Part shown: positions 8,727 to 16,315 of the stretch, piece by piece | How the letters are laid out: each line of letters starts with the position of its first letter | Position numbering within the stretch: position 1 is the stretch's first letter | NCBI RefSeq assembly: GCF_009905605.1 | Contig: NZ_JAAAKZ010000013.1 | Coordinates: forward strand, 94,143 to 158,142 | Length of the DNA: 64,000 bases | DNA from: Runella sp. CRIBMP | Lineage (GTDB): Bacteria; Bacteroidota; Bacteroidia; Cytophagales; Spirosomataceae | Direction of reading: 5' to 3' | Notes under the pieces: generated by a model | Database searches by the model: none | The model's input: only the letters and a program-made list of their open reading frames with translations | What the model was told of the DNA's origin: nothing | Position numbers and translations under genes: made by a program

Positions 8727-11700
8727 TCAGTAATTGATTCTGACCGAAAAAACGACCGATTTAGAGCCTGGGTTATTGAAGTAATCTTGACCGCGACCGT
8801 TGCCAGTACCATTGAGCGACGTTTCGGGATCAATACCTACCACATCCGTCCAAAGCAATAAATTACGCCCCGTAGCCGATACGCTAATCGAACCCAATTT
8901 GAGTTTTTCTTTCAACCAAGGGCTGCGCCAGTTGTAGGCAAGGGTAGCCTCGCGGAGTCGGGTCCAACTGCCGTCCACCATGAATTGTTCCTGCAAAGCA
9001 CTGAATCCCTGCCCCAACGTAGTGTACCAAGCCTGATCAAGCAATACAGGCCCTGCGCCAAAATCCTGAATATTGCCGCGTACTGCGCTGCCTGCTTCAA
9101 ACACTTTTCCGTCGTAGTTTTTGAGGCCGCCGGCTGGTATCGTCACTTCATTTCCTACGTCCGCGTGTGTACCGAAATTATAGAGTACAGATTGGGTATT
9201 GGGCGCAAACGTCGAGCCCTGGAAGGTTTCAAAAAGCACATTGAGCGAGAAGTTTTTGTAATTGACATTGGTTCCGAAACCTGCCCGGTATTTGGGATTA
9301 GGATCACCAATCACGCCGTAGGTAGGTGCCAATTGCGGAAAACCGTTGGCGTTCAAACTCAATGAGCCGTCGGCCTTACGGAGATACGTGCCGCCATAAA
9401 GGGCTGATAATGAATAACCAACTTTAGCCACCGAGCTAGTAAGCGTGCTGAACCCTCCCAAAACAATCTGGTCGGTTCCCGCCAAATCTTCCACCCGATT
9501 TATGTTCCGGCTGATGTTACCAATGAGTTGAATATCCAGCGCTCCTTGACGAAACACCTCGGCCGAAACTTCACCTTCCCAACCTTTGTTAGACATGGTT
9601 CCCGCGTTGGTATAACGACTCGTAAAACCCGTACTCGGCGCGGCGGCCACTTCTAGTAGCAGGTCTTTGATGGTATTGCGGTAATACGTAAAGCCCAGCG
9701 AAAGGCGGTCTCTGAAGAAGCGCATATCGCTTCCGATTTCCCACTCCGTTTTACGTTCGGGACGCAAAAAAGCATCTCCCTGTTGCGACGACTGCACAAA
9801 AGCACCGTTTCCGTACGCCACGCCGCTGGCTGTACCGCCCCAGCCCCCCGAAAACTCCGCCGTCACAAAATCGGTCGTACTTCGGTACGGTTGTGGTTGT
9901 ACACCCACGACGCCGTAAGACCCGCGTAGTTTACCAAAACTCAACCAACCGATTTCTCTCAATGGGTCTAGTTTGGTAAACTGCCACGCCATATCTACCG
10001 AAGGATACAGAAAGGTCCGGTCGGTTTTTTCACCAAAAGGAGAGCCCGACTCCGCCGCCGCGCCGAGGTTCAGATAAACTTGATCGTAAAATCCAAAATT
10101 GGCAGTGCTGTAAAGTCGTGTGGTACGAATCCGGCGCTCTTCATCAAAAGGAGTACGGTTGGCTGCGGTGGAGTTGCTAGCATCCATCGGGCCATTCGGA
10201 ATCAAGAAATTGACCATTGAGTAGCCCAGATTGAGAAAATCACGATTGTTGACATTCCAACCCAAAATATACGTCCCCGAAATATTAGGCGTAATGTCTT
10301 TCACGGCGCGGGCTATCACGTCAAAGTTAAGCTCGGTTTCTTTAAACATCTCTTCGGTATAACTTCCCGTGAATGCGCTCCCTGCCGAGCCTACTGGATA
10401 ATAACTTTTGCGCGTATCGGTATAAGAATCTACCCCGCCGCGTGCTTTCAACTCAAACCATTTCTGCGGCTTGAAACTGATTTCGGTGGCGGTGATAAAA
10501 CGGTCGACGAGCGTAGGATTTTGCAACTCATTGATCACCCACAACGGCGAATCATAAATGGGATTATCGTTGCCCAAATAGCGGCGATAAGACCGTTGGC
10601 GCAAAATCGGGGCAGCCGTAGGAGAAGAATAGTAATAGCCTTTGTAATCAGTATCGTCAAAATCAGGTGGCGTGCGTACCATCCCCAAATAAAGTCCGTT
10701 GACGTTTGACCCCGTCTGGATTCGATTCGATTTAGATTTAACGTATGAGGTCTTGGTCGAAAGTGAGAGCATATCTCCAAACTTACGGTCGGCATTGAGG
10801 CGGAAGGTAGTCCTGCGATAGTCACTTTGTCCGCGAATTATCCCTTTTTGGTTCAGGTCACCCACGCTCAAATAATAGGTTCCCTGCTCATTTCCGCCGC
10901 TGATGCTTATGTTGTTATCCACAAAATATCCCGTCCTGAACACCTGATTGATGCGTTGATCGTTGTAGGTTTCTTTGGAATTTTTCTTTGTAATCGGATA
11001 ATACTTCGTTCCGTCTAGGGCTTCAAAATACTGCCCCGTGGTGTTGAATTCATCGGCGCCCCCCGAACGGTTTTCGATTTTATCCCCCCACGAGTTGGAG
11101 GCCGTAGGGCTAAAAACCCCGTTGACCCCCTGCCCGTATTTATCTTGCATGGGGTGCAAAAGATTTACTTTATCAATGGAAACCGACGAGCTGAACGAAA
11201 TATCAACTTTGTTGCTGTTCCGACCTTTTTTGGTCGTAATCACCATCACCCCATTGGCCGCGCGCGAGCCCCACAGAGAGGCAGCGGCGGCTCCTTTAAG
11301 AATCTGCACATCGGCAATATCATTGGGATTCAGGTCATTGAGCCGCGACTGTTGGCGTACCCCACCAGCCGATTCACCAATGCTGCTATTGCTCATCGGA
11401 ATACCATCAATGATGACTAAAGGTTGATTGTCGCCAGTGATGGTACTTTGCCCACGTATTTGGATGTAGGAACCTGCGCCTGGGTCACCTGATGAACGGG
11501 AGATTTGGACCCCGGCGGCTCGACCAGCCAAACCGTTGATAACGCCCGTTTCGCCCGTTCGGGCTATGGCTACGCCCGTTACTTTGGAGGAGGTCGCGCC
11601 TTGGATGTCTTTGTTTTGCTCAAAACCCAACGCCGTCACGGTCACTTCCATGAGCTGCTTGGTATCGGTTTTAAGCTTAATTAAAAAATTGCTTTGGTCG

Positions 11701-11963
11701 CCAATGGGCAATTCTTGGGTAGACATTCCAATGAATGAAACCACCAGAATCCCTCCCCCAGAAGGCACACTGAGGGCAAAATTCCCTTCAGCATCAGAGT
11801 TGGCCCCCGTGTTGGTGCCTTTGAGCAAAACGTTGACCCCAGGTAGGACGGAGCCATTTTCGGCATCAGTAATTTTACCGGTAATCTTGCGGGTTTGTCC
11901 GTAGGTAGATATACCAATCAAACCAAGCAAAAGAATGAGTAGAGAACACTTCATAATGGGCAT
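8727..11963 (-). CDS. SusC/RagA-type TonB-linked outer-membrane transporter
   Basis: This 1078-residue protein has a signal peptide (MPIMKCSLLILLLGLIGIS; the Met at 11954 is an alternative start). A carboxypeptidase-regulatory-like domain follows at about residues 25-105 (ITGKITDAENG, SDAEGNF). The TonB-dependent plug is at about 115-235, with the SusC hallmarks VQILKGAAAASLWGSRAANG and VMVITTKKG. The rest is the 22-strand barrel, ending in an aromatic-rich strand (VVFSVRINY). It imports a ligand handed over by SusD, using proton-motive force through TonB-ExbBD encoded elsewhere. It is the first gene of the operon SusC-SusD-amidohydrolase. No ECF sigma or anti-sigma gene adjoins it. Confidence 0.9.
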   Translation of the reverse strand: MPIMKCSLLILLLGLIGISTYGQTRKITGKITDAENGSVLPGVNVLLKGTNTGANSDAEGNFALSVPSGGGILVVSFIGMSTQELPIGDQSNFLIKLKTDTKQLMEVTVTALGFEQNKDIQGATSSKVTGVAIARTGETGVINGLAGRAAGVQISRSSGDPGAGSYIQIRGQSTITGDNQPLVIIDGIPMSNSSIGESAGGVRQQSRLNDLNPNDIADVQILKGAAAASLWGSRAANGVMVITTKKGRNSNKVDISFSSSVSIDKVNLLHPMQDKYGQGVNGVFSPTASNSWGDKIENRSGGADEFNTTGQYFEALDGTKYYPITKKNSKETYNDQRINQVFRTGYFVDNNISISGGNEQGTYYLSVGDLNQKGIIRGQSDYRRTTFRLNADRKFGDMLSLSTKTSYVKSKSNRIQTGSNVNGLYLGMVRTPPDFDDTDYKGYYYSSPTAAPILRQRSYRRYLGNDNPIYDSPLWVINELQNPTLVDRFITATEISFKPQKWFELKARGGVDSYTDTRKSYYPVGSAGSAFTGSYTEEMFKETELNFDVIARAVKDITPNISGTYILGWNVNNRDFLNLGYSMVNFLIPNGPMDASNSTAANRTPFDEERRIRTTRLYSTANFGFYDQVYLNLGAAAESGSPFGEKTDRTFLYPSVDMAWQFTKLDPLREIGWLSFGKLRGSYGVVGVQPQPYRSTTDFVTAEFSGGWGGTASGVAYGNGAFVQSSQQGDAFLRPERKTEWEIGSDMRFFRDRLSLGFTYYRNTIKDLLLEVAAAPSTGFTSRYTNAGTMSNKGWEGEVSAEVFRQGALDIQLIGNISRNINRVEDLAGTDQIVLGGFSTLTSSVAKVGYSLSALYGGTYLRKADGSLSLNANGFPQLAPTYGVIGDPNPKYRAGFGTNVNYKNFSLNVLFETFQGSTFAPNTQSVLYNFGTHADVGNEVTIPAGGLKNYDGKVFEAGSAVRGNIQDFGAGPVLLDQAWYTTLGQGFSALQEQFMVDGSWTRLREATLAYNWRSPWLKEKLKLGSISVSATGRNLLLWTDVVGIDPETSLNGTGNGRGQDYFNNPGSKSVVFSVRINY

Positions 11964-12234
11964 TTAGTTTGTTGTTTAGGTTAATTGTCAACATAACTTA
12001 CTGACCAAAAGCGCTAACTCAAAATTTAATTCGGCTATTATGAGAAAATTTAAAATAGTTATTTAGATAATTAAAGATTCATATAGTTTGAATTTTTATA
12101 TTATACAAAAAATATAATTTTATCGACAAAAAGTCATTATTTGTCTACATATCTCTACTACTCAGCATTCTAAGAAACATACGTATTTGTACTTAACTTT
12201 TAAAAGCCGCCCGACATTTCATTTTTTAAGTATA
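11964..12234. other. AT-rich intergenic region upstream of SusC
   Basis: This stretch between the SusC start and the ferritin terminator is very AT-rich, notably around 12060-12125. No clean TANNTTTG box or open frame with coding character is seen on either strand. It must hold the promoter for the SusC operon, but I cannot point to it. Confidence 0.4.
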
Positions 12235-12266
12235 AAAAAAGGGAGACTCGAAAGCCTCCCTTTTTT
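12235..12266 (-). terminator. Rho-independent terminator of the ferritin-like operon
   Basis: Arms at 12235-12245 and 12256-12266 pair perfectly over 11 bp, with GGGAG/CTCCC inside A/T tracts and a 10-nt loop. On the minus strand the stem is followed by T residues. It lies 22 bp after the stop of the downstream ferritin-like gene. Confidence 0.8.
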
Positions 12267-12287
12267 AGAACTGATTCTGACTCGAAC

Positions 12288-13121
12288 CTACGAAGCAATA
12301 AACAACGTAGCCACTGCCAGTACTTGCTCTTTGGTCAATGGCTCGTCAAATGCTTCAGTGATGGCATTGGCCGAGAAGCCACCGAGCGTTTTGACATCTA
12401 CCCCTGCTTGGGTGGTATTTTCTTCGCCATTATAAATGGCCTGAACAACGGCGTTATCAATGCCACTGTCTTTACCAGTTATCCACGGCTTGACCGAAGC
12501 GCCATTGGCTTTCCGCATCATACGGATATGAGCCGCATGACGGGCTTCTACCGAGTGAATATTGAGCGCGGCGGTGAGGACGGCATTTTGCTGTACCAAA
12601 TTGGGGGCTTGTCCTTTGTAAGCACGAACGCCCGTATCTTCCAGCGATTGTGCAACGGCCAAAAACAATTGGTAATTGGTAAAAGCCATGGCAAACGGCC
12701 CCGTACCAGTACCTTGCCCACCAGAAAAGTCAAACTTTGGCTCTGCCACTGGCGTTCCACCTGCTCCAGTAATAGCCGTTTTTAGAAAATTCACGTGCGC
12801 TTTTTCGTGATTCATGATGGTTGTGATGGCCGCAGTGGGCGCTCCCGCAGGAATCAAGCCCGCACTTGCCAGCGCTTTTTCGTAAAAACGATACTCAAGG
12901 TATTCGAGAGTAAGCGCGTAGTTGAGCACATCCACCACATTGGTAGTAGATTGGCCGTAAGCCTTCTGAAACATACTACCCACTGCCAGCGGCACCGCCG
13001 CCATGGTTAGTTTTTTACCTAAGTCGGCAAAGTCACGCAGTGCCTTGCGGCGACTATTGAGGCGGTCACTCATTTCAGGGTCACGCTCCTCAATCATATT
13101 TAATATTTTCAAAAAATCCAT
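12288..13121 (-). CDS. Exported ferritin-like domain protein (second gene of pair)
   Basis: The 277-residue protein contains a ferritin-like four-helix region (PF13668 type) at about residues 60-250. Helices carry E and H ligands, as in NYALTLEYLEYRFYEKAL, NHEKAHVNFLKTAI, FLAVAQSLEDTGVRAYKG and HSVEARHAAHIRMM. Residues about 24-57 start with an arginine pair (SRRKALRDFADLG) and then a hydrophobic stretch ending AYGQ, resembling a Tat-type signal set deep in the N-terminus. Relatives include plant desiccation-related proteins; the biochemical role in bacteria is not established. It begins 13 bp after its paralogue and is followed by a strong terminator, so the two form an operon. Confidence 0.8.
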   Translation of the reverse strand: MDFLKILNMIEERDPEMSDRLNSRRKALRDFADLGKKLTMAAVPLAVGSMFQKAYGQSTTNVVDVLNYALTLEYLEYRFYEKALASAGLIPAGAPTAAITTIMNHEKAHVNFLKTAITGAGGTPVAEPKFDFSGGQGTGTGPFAMAFTNYQLFLAVAQSLEDTGVRAYKGQAPNLVQQNAVLTAALNIHSVEARHAAHIRMMRKANGASVKPWITGKDSGIDNAVVQAIYNGEENTTQAGVDVKTLGGFSANAITEAFDEPLTKEQVLAVATLFIAS

Positions 13122-13134
13122 GATGTTCCCTTGG

Positions 13135-13836
13135 TTATGCCAATGTACCGGCGTTGATTTTTGTTTTGATAAATGGAGCCGCCGCCGTTAACACTGCCGA
13201 TGGCTCTTTGGACATTTCCAAGCCGTTGGCATCAATGACGGTGCTGTCGGCAAACGTTCCGTTGCTGATTAAATCACGGATATAGGCCGCATGACGTGCC
13301 TCTACCGACACGATTTTTCCAGCAATGGCCAGCAAATCGGGCGAAGTCAGGAAGCGTCCCGCTCCGTTGTAAGCTGCCACTCCCAAATCTTCAAAGGTCT
13401 TCGCGGCATTCAGCACACTTTCACGTTTTGAGAAGTCAATAGAGCTAAAATCCACTTCCAATCCACCAATGGCATTGACCCCAAGAGCTGCTTTGAAAAA
13501 TTCGCGGTGTGCCATTTCATGGTCTCTGATGTCGGTCAATAAAGACCTTTCATCGGCGGTAATTCCCGAGAATTGAGACTCGATAACTCGCTGATAAAAA
13601 GCCGCTTCCAGTTGCTCCAATGCATACGCATAATTCAACACCGCGTTGTCGCCAGTACCAAAATTCACCTCTCCCGCCACAATCACTGGGTCGTCCTCTT
13701 TACATCCCGTCAAAATCAGCGACGTAGCCGCTGCCGTTCCTCCAGCCCATTTGAGAAATGAGCGCCGATGCACACCCTTTACCAGCAAACCACTGTTGCT
13801 TTCAAGGGATGATGGTGTGTTTTTTAAAATGTTCAT
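13135..13836 (-). CDS. Tat-exported ferritin-like domain lipoprotein (first gene of pair)
   Basis: The product has 233 residues. Near residue 24 the segment HRRSFLKWAGGTAAATSLIL followed by TGC combines a twin-arginine signal with a lipobox-like LTGC, so it is probably exported folded and may be lipid-anchored. The ferritin-like helices follow: LNYAYALEQLEAAFYQRVI, DHEMAHREFFKAAL, AAKTFEDLGVAAYNGAG and VSVEARHAAYIRDL, with the same E/H positions as the downstream paralogue. Export through Tat would fit a protein that takes up its metal in the cytoplasm. The 13-bp spacing and shared architecture suggest the two proteins work together, possibly as a hetero-oligomer; this is inference. Confidence 0.8.
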   Translation of the reverse strand: MNILKNTPSSLESNSGLLVKGVHRRSFLKWAGGTAAATSLILTGCKEDDPVIVAGEVNFGTGDNAVLNYAYALEQLEAAFYQRVIESQFSGITADERSLLTDIRDHEMAHREFFKAALGVNAIGGLEVDFSSIDFSKRESVLNAAKTFEDLGVAAYNGAGRFLTSPDLLAIAGKIVSVEARHAAYIRDLISNGTFADSTVIDANGLEMSKEPSAVLTAAAPFIKTKINAGTLA

Positions 13837-14010
13837 ACAATTGGTTTGTTAAAAAATAGTACTGAAACTAATAAAGGCAAAAGCAAGGGGTACTCGTTTA
13901 TCATTTTTCCGCAACCGTTATTGCTATACTTTTTAACGTACGGCATTCTTTGGGCAAATAGATTTAGAACGTTTCTAATTTTTCTCACCAGAAACATTCT
14001 AAGGAGCTAA

Positions 14011-14490
14011 TTAATCTTTCAAGTCACGCTTGAGTTCGTCGATATTTTTCTGAAAATCCGATTTAAATTCTTTCCAATCGCGTTTCAAACCTCCTTTAAG
14101 CTCGGTAATATCGTTGTCTACGTCCTTCAATCTAGCATCCAATCGGTCCCTTTGCGCCCGCAAACGAATCTTTTCGGAGTTGCTGGCTTTGTCTATATCG
14201 CGGTCTAACTTCTCAATACGGGTTTTTATTTCCATTCTTCTTTCCTCCATCGTCGCCAAAAACTCCCGCTCTTCCTGCTTGAGTTCGGCCGAAATTTCTT
14301 CGCGCTTGGCGGTAGCCTCCTCCTTAGCTTCTGTCAAATCTTCGGTTACTTCGGCGCTTGCTTCTTGGGCTTCTTTTTGTGCCTCGGTCAATTCTTCTTG
14401 GGCATTTTCCTGCTTGCTTTCACAACCCACAAACGCCAATCCCCCAACCAATAGCGCAACTGTTATTATGTACTTTTTCATAGTTTTCAA
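14011..14490 (-). CDS. Coiled-coil lipoprotein of unknown function
   Basis: The 159-residue product has a lipoprotein signal (lipobox FVGC near residue 23). Starts at 14490 (MKTM) or 14481 (MKKY) are both possible. The mature part is almost entirely Glu/Lys/Ala-rich with heptad spacing (EELTEAQKEAQEASAEVTED; KREEISAELKQEEREFLATM) and ends LKRDWKEFKSDFQ, so it should form a long coiled coil attached to a membrane. Similar charged lipoproteins occur widely in Bacteroidota and are linked loosely to stress responses or YtxH-like roles. There is no catalytic motif. It stands alone, with about 175 bp before it and about 170 bp after it without genes. Confidence 0.75.
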   Translation of the reverse strand: MKTMKKYIITVALLVGGLAFVGCESKQENAQEELTEAQKEAQEASAEVTEDLTEAKEEATAKREEISAELKQEEREFLATMEERRMEIKTRIEKLDRDIDKASNSEKIRLRAQRDRLDARLKDVDNDITELKGGLKRDWKEFKSDFQKNIDELKRDLKD

Positions 14491-14714
14491 CTTAGATTTT
14501 AACGATGATTATTGATATCTTTTGATAGGGTAAAAACTTTGTACCAATCGGTAAATCAGCTAAAAGAGGGCAAAAGCCAGCCCCAACTTTCTACAAAAAG
14601 GGTAATAAACTACCCGACCCAAAAAACAGAAATAGCCCAGTCAGGCATAAGGTAGGTGGTCCATTTTTTTTATTGTAAACAGGACAATGTATTCCTCCAA
14701 AACCGATAAAAGAC

Positions 14715-14975
14715 ATGCAAACACCCTCAAATAACAATTCAAGTGCATCCATCGGAAATTCTGCCTCTGACTTGTGGATTCCGGATGCCGAGCAGCCCAA
14801 CGAGGCCGCCAACGAAGTGTATGATGAACCAAAAAATCCAAGAAATTTAGCGCAGGAAGCCAAGGACTTTCCAGAATGGTCCATCCTTCAGAACACCCAC
14901 GATGATGGCCAACCCGACGAGGCACACGACGCATTTTTGACGCCTTCAGGCCGAAGTTTTATTGACGAAGTATAA
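14715..14975 (+). CDS. Small acidic hypothetical protein
   Basis: This 86-residue open frame encodes a hydrophilic, Asn/Ser/Asp/Glu/Pro-rich protein (SDLWIPDAEQPNEAANEVYD) with no signal peptide, membrane segment or recognised domain. Its composition is low-complexity but protein-like, and it ends 13 bp before a strong hairpin terminator, which supports it being expressed. Overlapping minus-strand frames are cysteine- and phenylalanine-rich and look like shadows. It could be an intrinsically disordered regulatory or stress protein, but no function can be assigned. Confidence 0.55.
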   Translation: MQTPSNNNSSASIGNSASDLWIPDAEQPNEAANEVYDEPKNPRNLAQEAKDFPEWSILQNTHDDGQPDEAHDAFLTPSGRSFIDEV

Positions 14976-14988
14976 AAAAACAGGACAA

Positions 14989-15037
14989 TTATTCATCAAA
15001 AAAGGCTTGCCGATGGCAAGCCTTTTTTGATGAATAA
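14989..15037. terminator. Bidirectional terminator with perfect 23-bp stem
   Basis: Arms 14989-15011 and 15015-15037 are perfect inverted copies over 23 bp with a 3-nt loop (GAT). The core is AAGGCTTGCC/GGCAAGCCTT flanked by A6/T6 tracts on both sides, so it can stop transcription in both directions. It sits between the small acidic gene and the convergent oxidoreductase gene. Confidence 0.9.
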
Positions 15038-15050
15038 GGTGGCTAAGAAG

Positions 15051-16166
15051 CTAAACGGGTACTTTCTTACCTCCCGCCGCGATGGATTTATAAATCGCTT
15101 CTATCACTTTCATGTCTTTCAACCCTTCTTCGCCCGATATATTGGGCTCAGGTTTTCCGTTCAGAATACAATCAGCCATGCCGTCCATTTGCCAAGTTTG
15201 GTGCATTTTGGTCGTATCCCAGCTCATTTCGCCTTTGTGGGTGCGGCCTTTGATGGGGCCGTAGCCAAAAGCAGGACCGAGTTCGACAAAGCCCTTCTCG
15301 CCAATTACATAAAGGCGTTCAAAATTATTGAAATTATAAGTAGTTGAACAAGAAGCTATTACGCCACTCGGAAAGCCCATTTGCCAGGTCACGGTCTCGT
15401 CTACTTCCTTAAATTTTACGGGGTCAGTTTTGGCTTCTTCGGCCGAAACCCAAATGGGTTCTTCACCCGTGGCGTAGCGAGCACCGTTGATACAATAAAT
15501 ACCCACATCCATCAGGGCACCTCCTCCCGCGAGGGCTTTTTTGAGTCGCCATTGATTAGGATTGCCGCTTTTGAAGCCGTCGTAAGTGTTTACATGCATA
15601 ATTTTGCCCAATTCACCCGATTCTCGCATCCGTATCAATTCGCGGGTGTAGGGTTCGAAGTGCAGTCGGTAGCCGATATATAGCTTCACATTTGCTTTTT
15701 TACAGGCGGCAATCATCTCTTGGGCCTGTTTTACGCTGACGCTCATGGGTTTTTCGCAGATGACGTGTTTACCCATTTTAGCGGCCCGAAGGGTATATTC
15801 GTGGTGCATTGAATTGGGCAGCGTAATGTAGACCGCGTCGATGTTGGGATTATCTTTGATTTTTTCAAAGTCCTTATAATCGTAGAAATTGGCTTTGTCC
15901 AAACCGAATTTATCCGACCATTTCCCGACTTTTTCGGGTGTTCCCGTTACTCCTCCCACCAACTTGGCTATTTTGCAGTCTTTCATGGCAGTAGCCACCC
16001 GCTCTGCATAACTTCCAAGGCCTACCAAGACCACCCGAAGTTGTTTGTCGGCTACAGGGCTAGTTTCAGGAAGTACGGCGGCCTGTGCTGGGGTCAGTGC
16101 AGATACCAAAGGCAGGGTGAGCGCCGAGCCACCAATCTTGAGAAGAAAGTCACGACGAGATTTCAT
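15051..16166 (-). CDS. Tat-exported Gfo/Idh/MocA oxidoreductase
   Basis: The ATG at 16166 is chosen because it gives MKSRRDFLLKIGG, a twin-arginine signal; an in-frame ATG 81 bp upstream would bury it. The 371-residue product has a Rossmann domain (VVLVGLGSYAERVATAM near residue 50), the signature VICEKPMS with the catalytic-region Lys, and the C-terminal alpha/beta domain with DVGIYCINGARYATG. These enzymes oxidise or isomerise sugars and inositols with tightly bound NAD(P). Tat export fits a protein that binds the cofactor before leaving the cytoplasm, as in glucose-fructose oxidoreductase. It is divergently oriented to the M14 peptidase gene; the sugar substrate is unknown. Confidence 0.88.
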   Translation of the reverse strand: MKSRRDFLLKIGGSALTLPLVSALTPAQAAVLPETSPVADKQLRVVLVGLGSYAERVATAMKDCKIAKLVGGVTGTPEKVGKWSDKFGLDKANFYDYKDFEKIKDNPNIDAVYITLPNSMHHEYTLRAAKMGKHVICEKPMSVSVKQAQEMIAACKKANVKLYIGYRLHFEPYTRELIRMRESGELGKIMHVNTYDGFKSGNPNQWRLKKALAGGGALMDVGIYCINGARYATGEEPIWVSAEEAKTDPVKFKEVDETVTWQMGFPSGVIASCSTTYNFNNFERLYVIGEKGFVELGPAFGYGPIKGRTHKGEMSWDTTKMHQTWQMDGMADCILNGKPEPNISGEEGLKDMKVIEAIYKSIAAGGKKVPV

Positions 16167-16263
16167 GAAGTTGTTACAGTTAGTTTCTCTAAAAAGCACC
16201 AATACGTCGTTTTCTATGGTTACTACGGCTAAATTTGTCAAATACATTCAAAAGAAGTTTGTC

Positions 16264-16271
16264 TATCTTTG
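16264..16271 (+). promoter_or_regulatory. -7 promoter box for the M14 peptidase gene
   Basis: TATCTTTG matches the Bacteroidota -7 consensus TANNTTTG and lies 44 bp before the chosen start at 16316. A second match, TAAATTTG, is at 16230-16237. Neither has a -33 TTTG at ideal spacing, so the assignment is tentative. Confidence 0.35.
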
Positions 16272-16315
16272 TTACAAAAGTCCTTAGAATGCCATTTATC
16301 TTCAAACAAAACCCA

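Noticed and set aside
14591..14934. Two minus-strand frames overlapping the small acidic gene
   Set aside because: Their products are Cys/Phe/Gly-rich and irregular, while the plus-strand frame is hydrophilic and ends right before a strong terminator.
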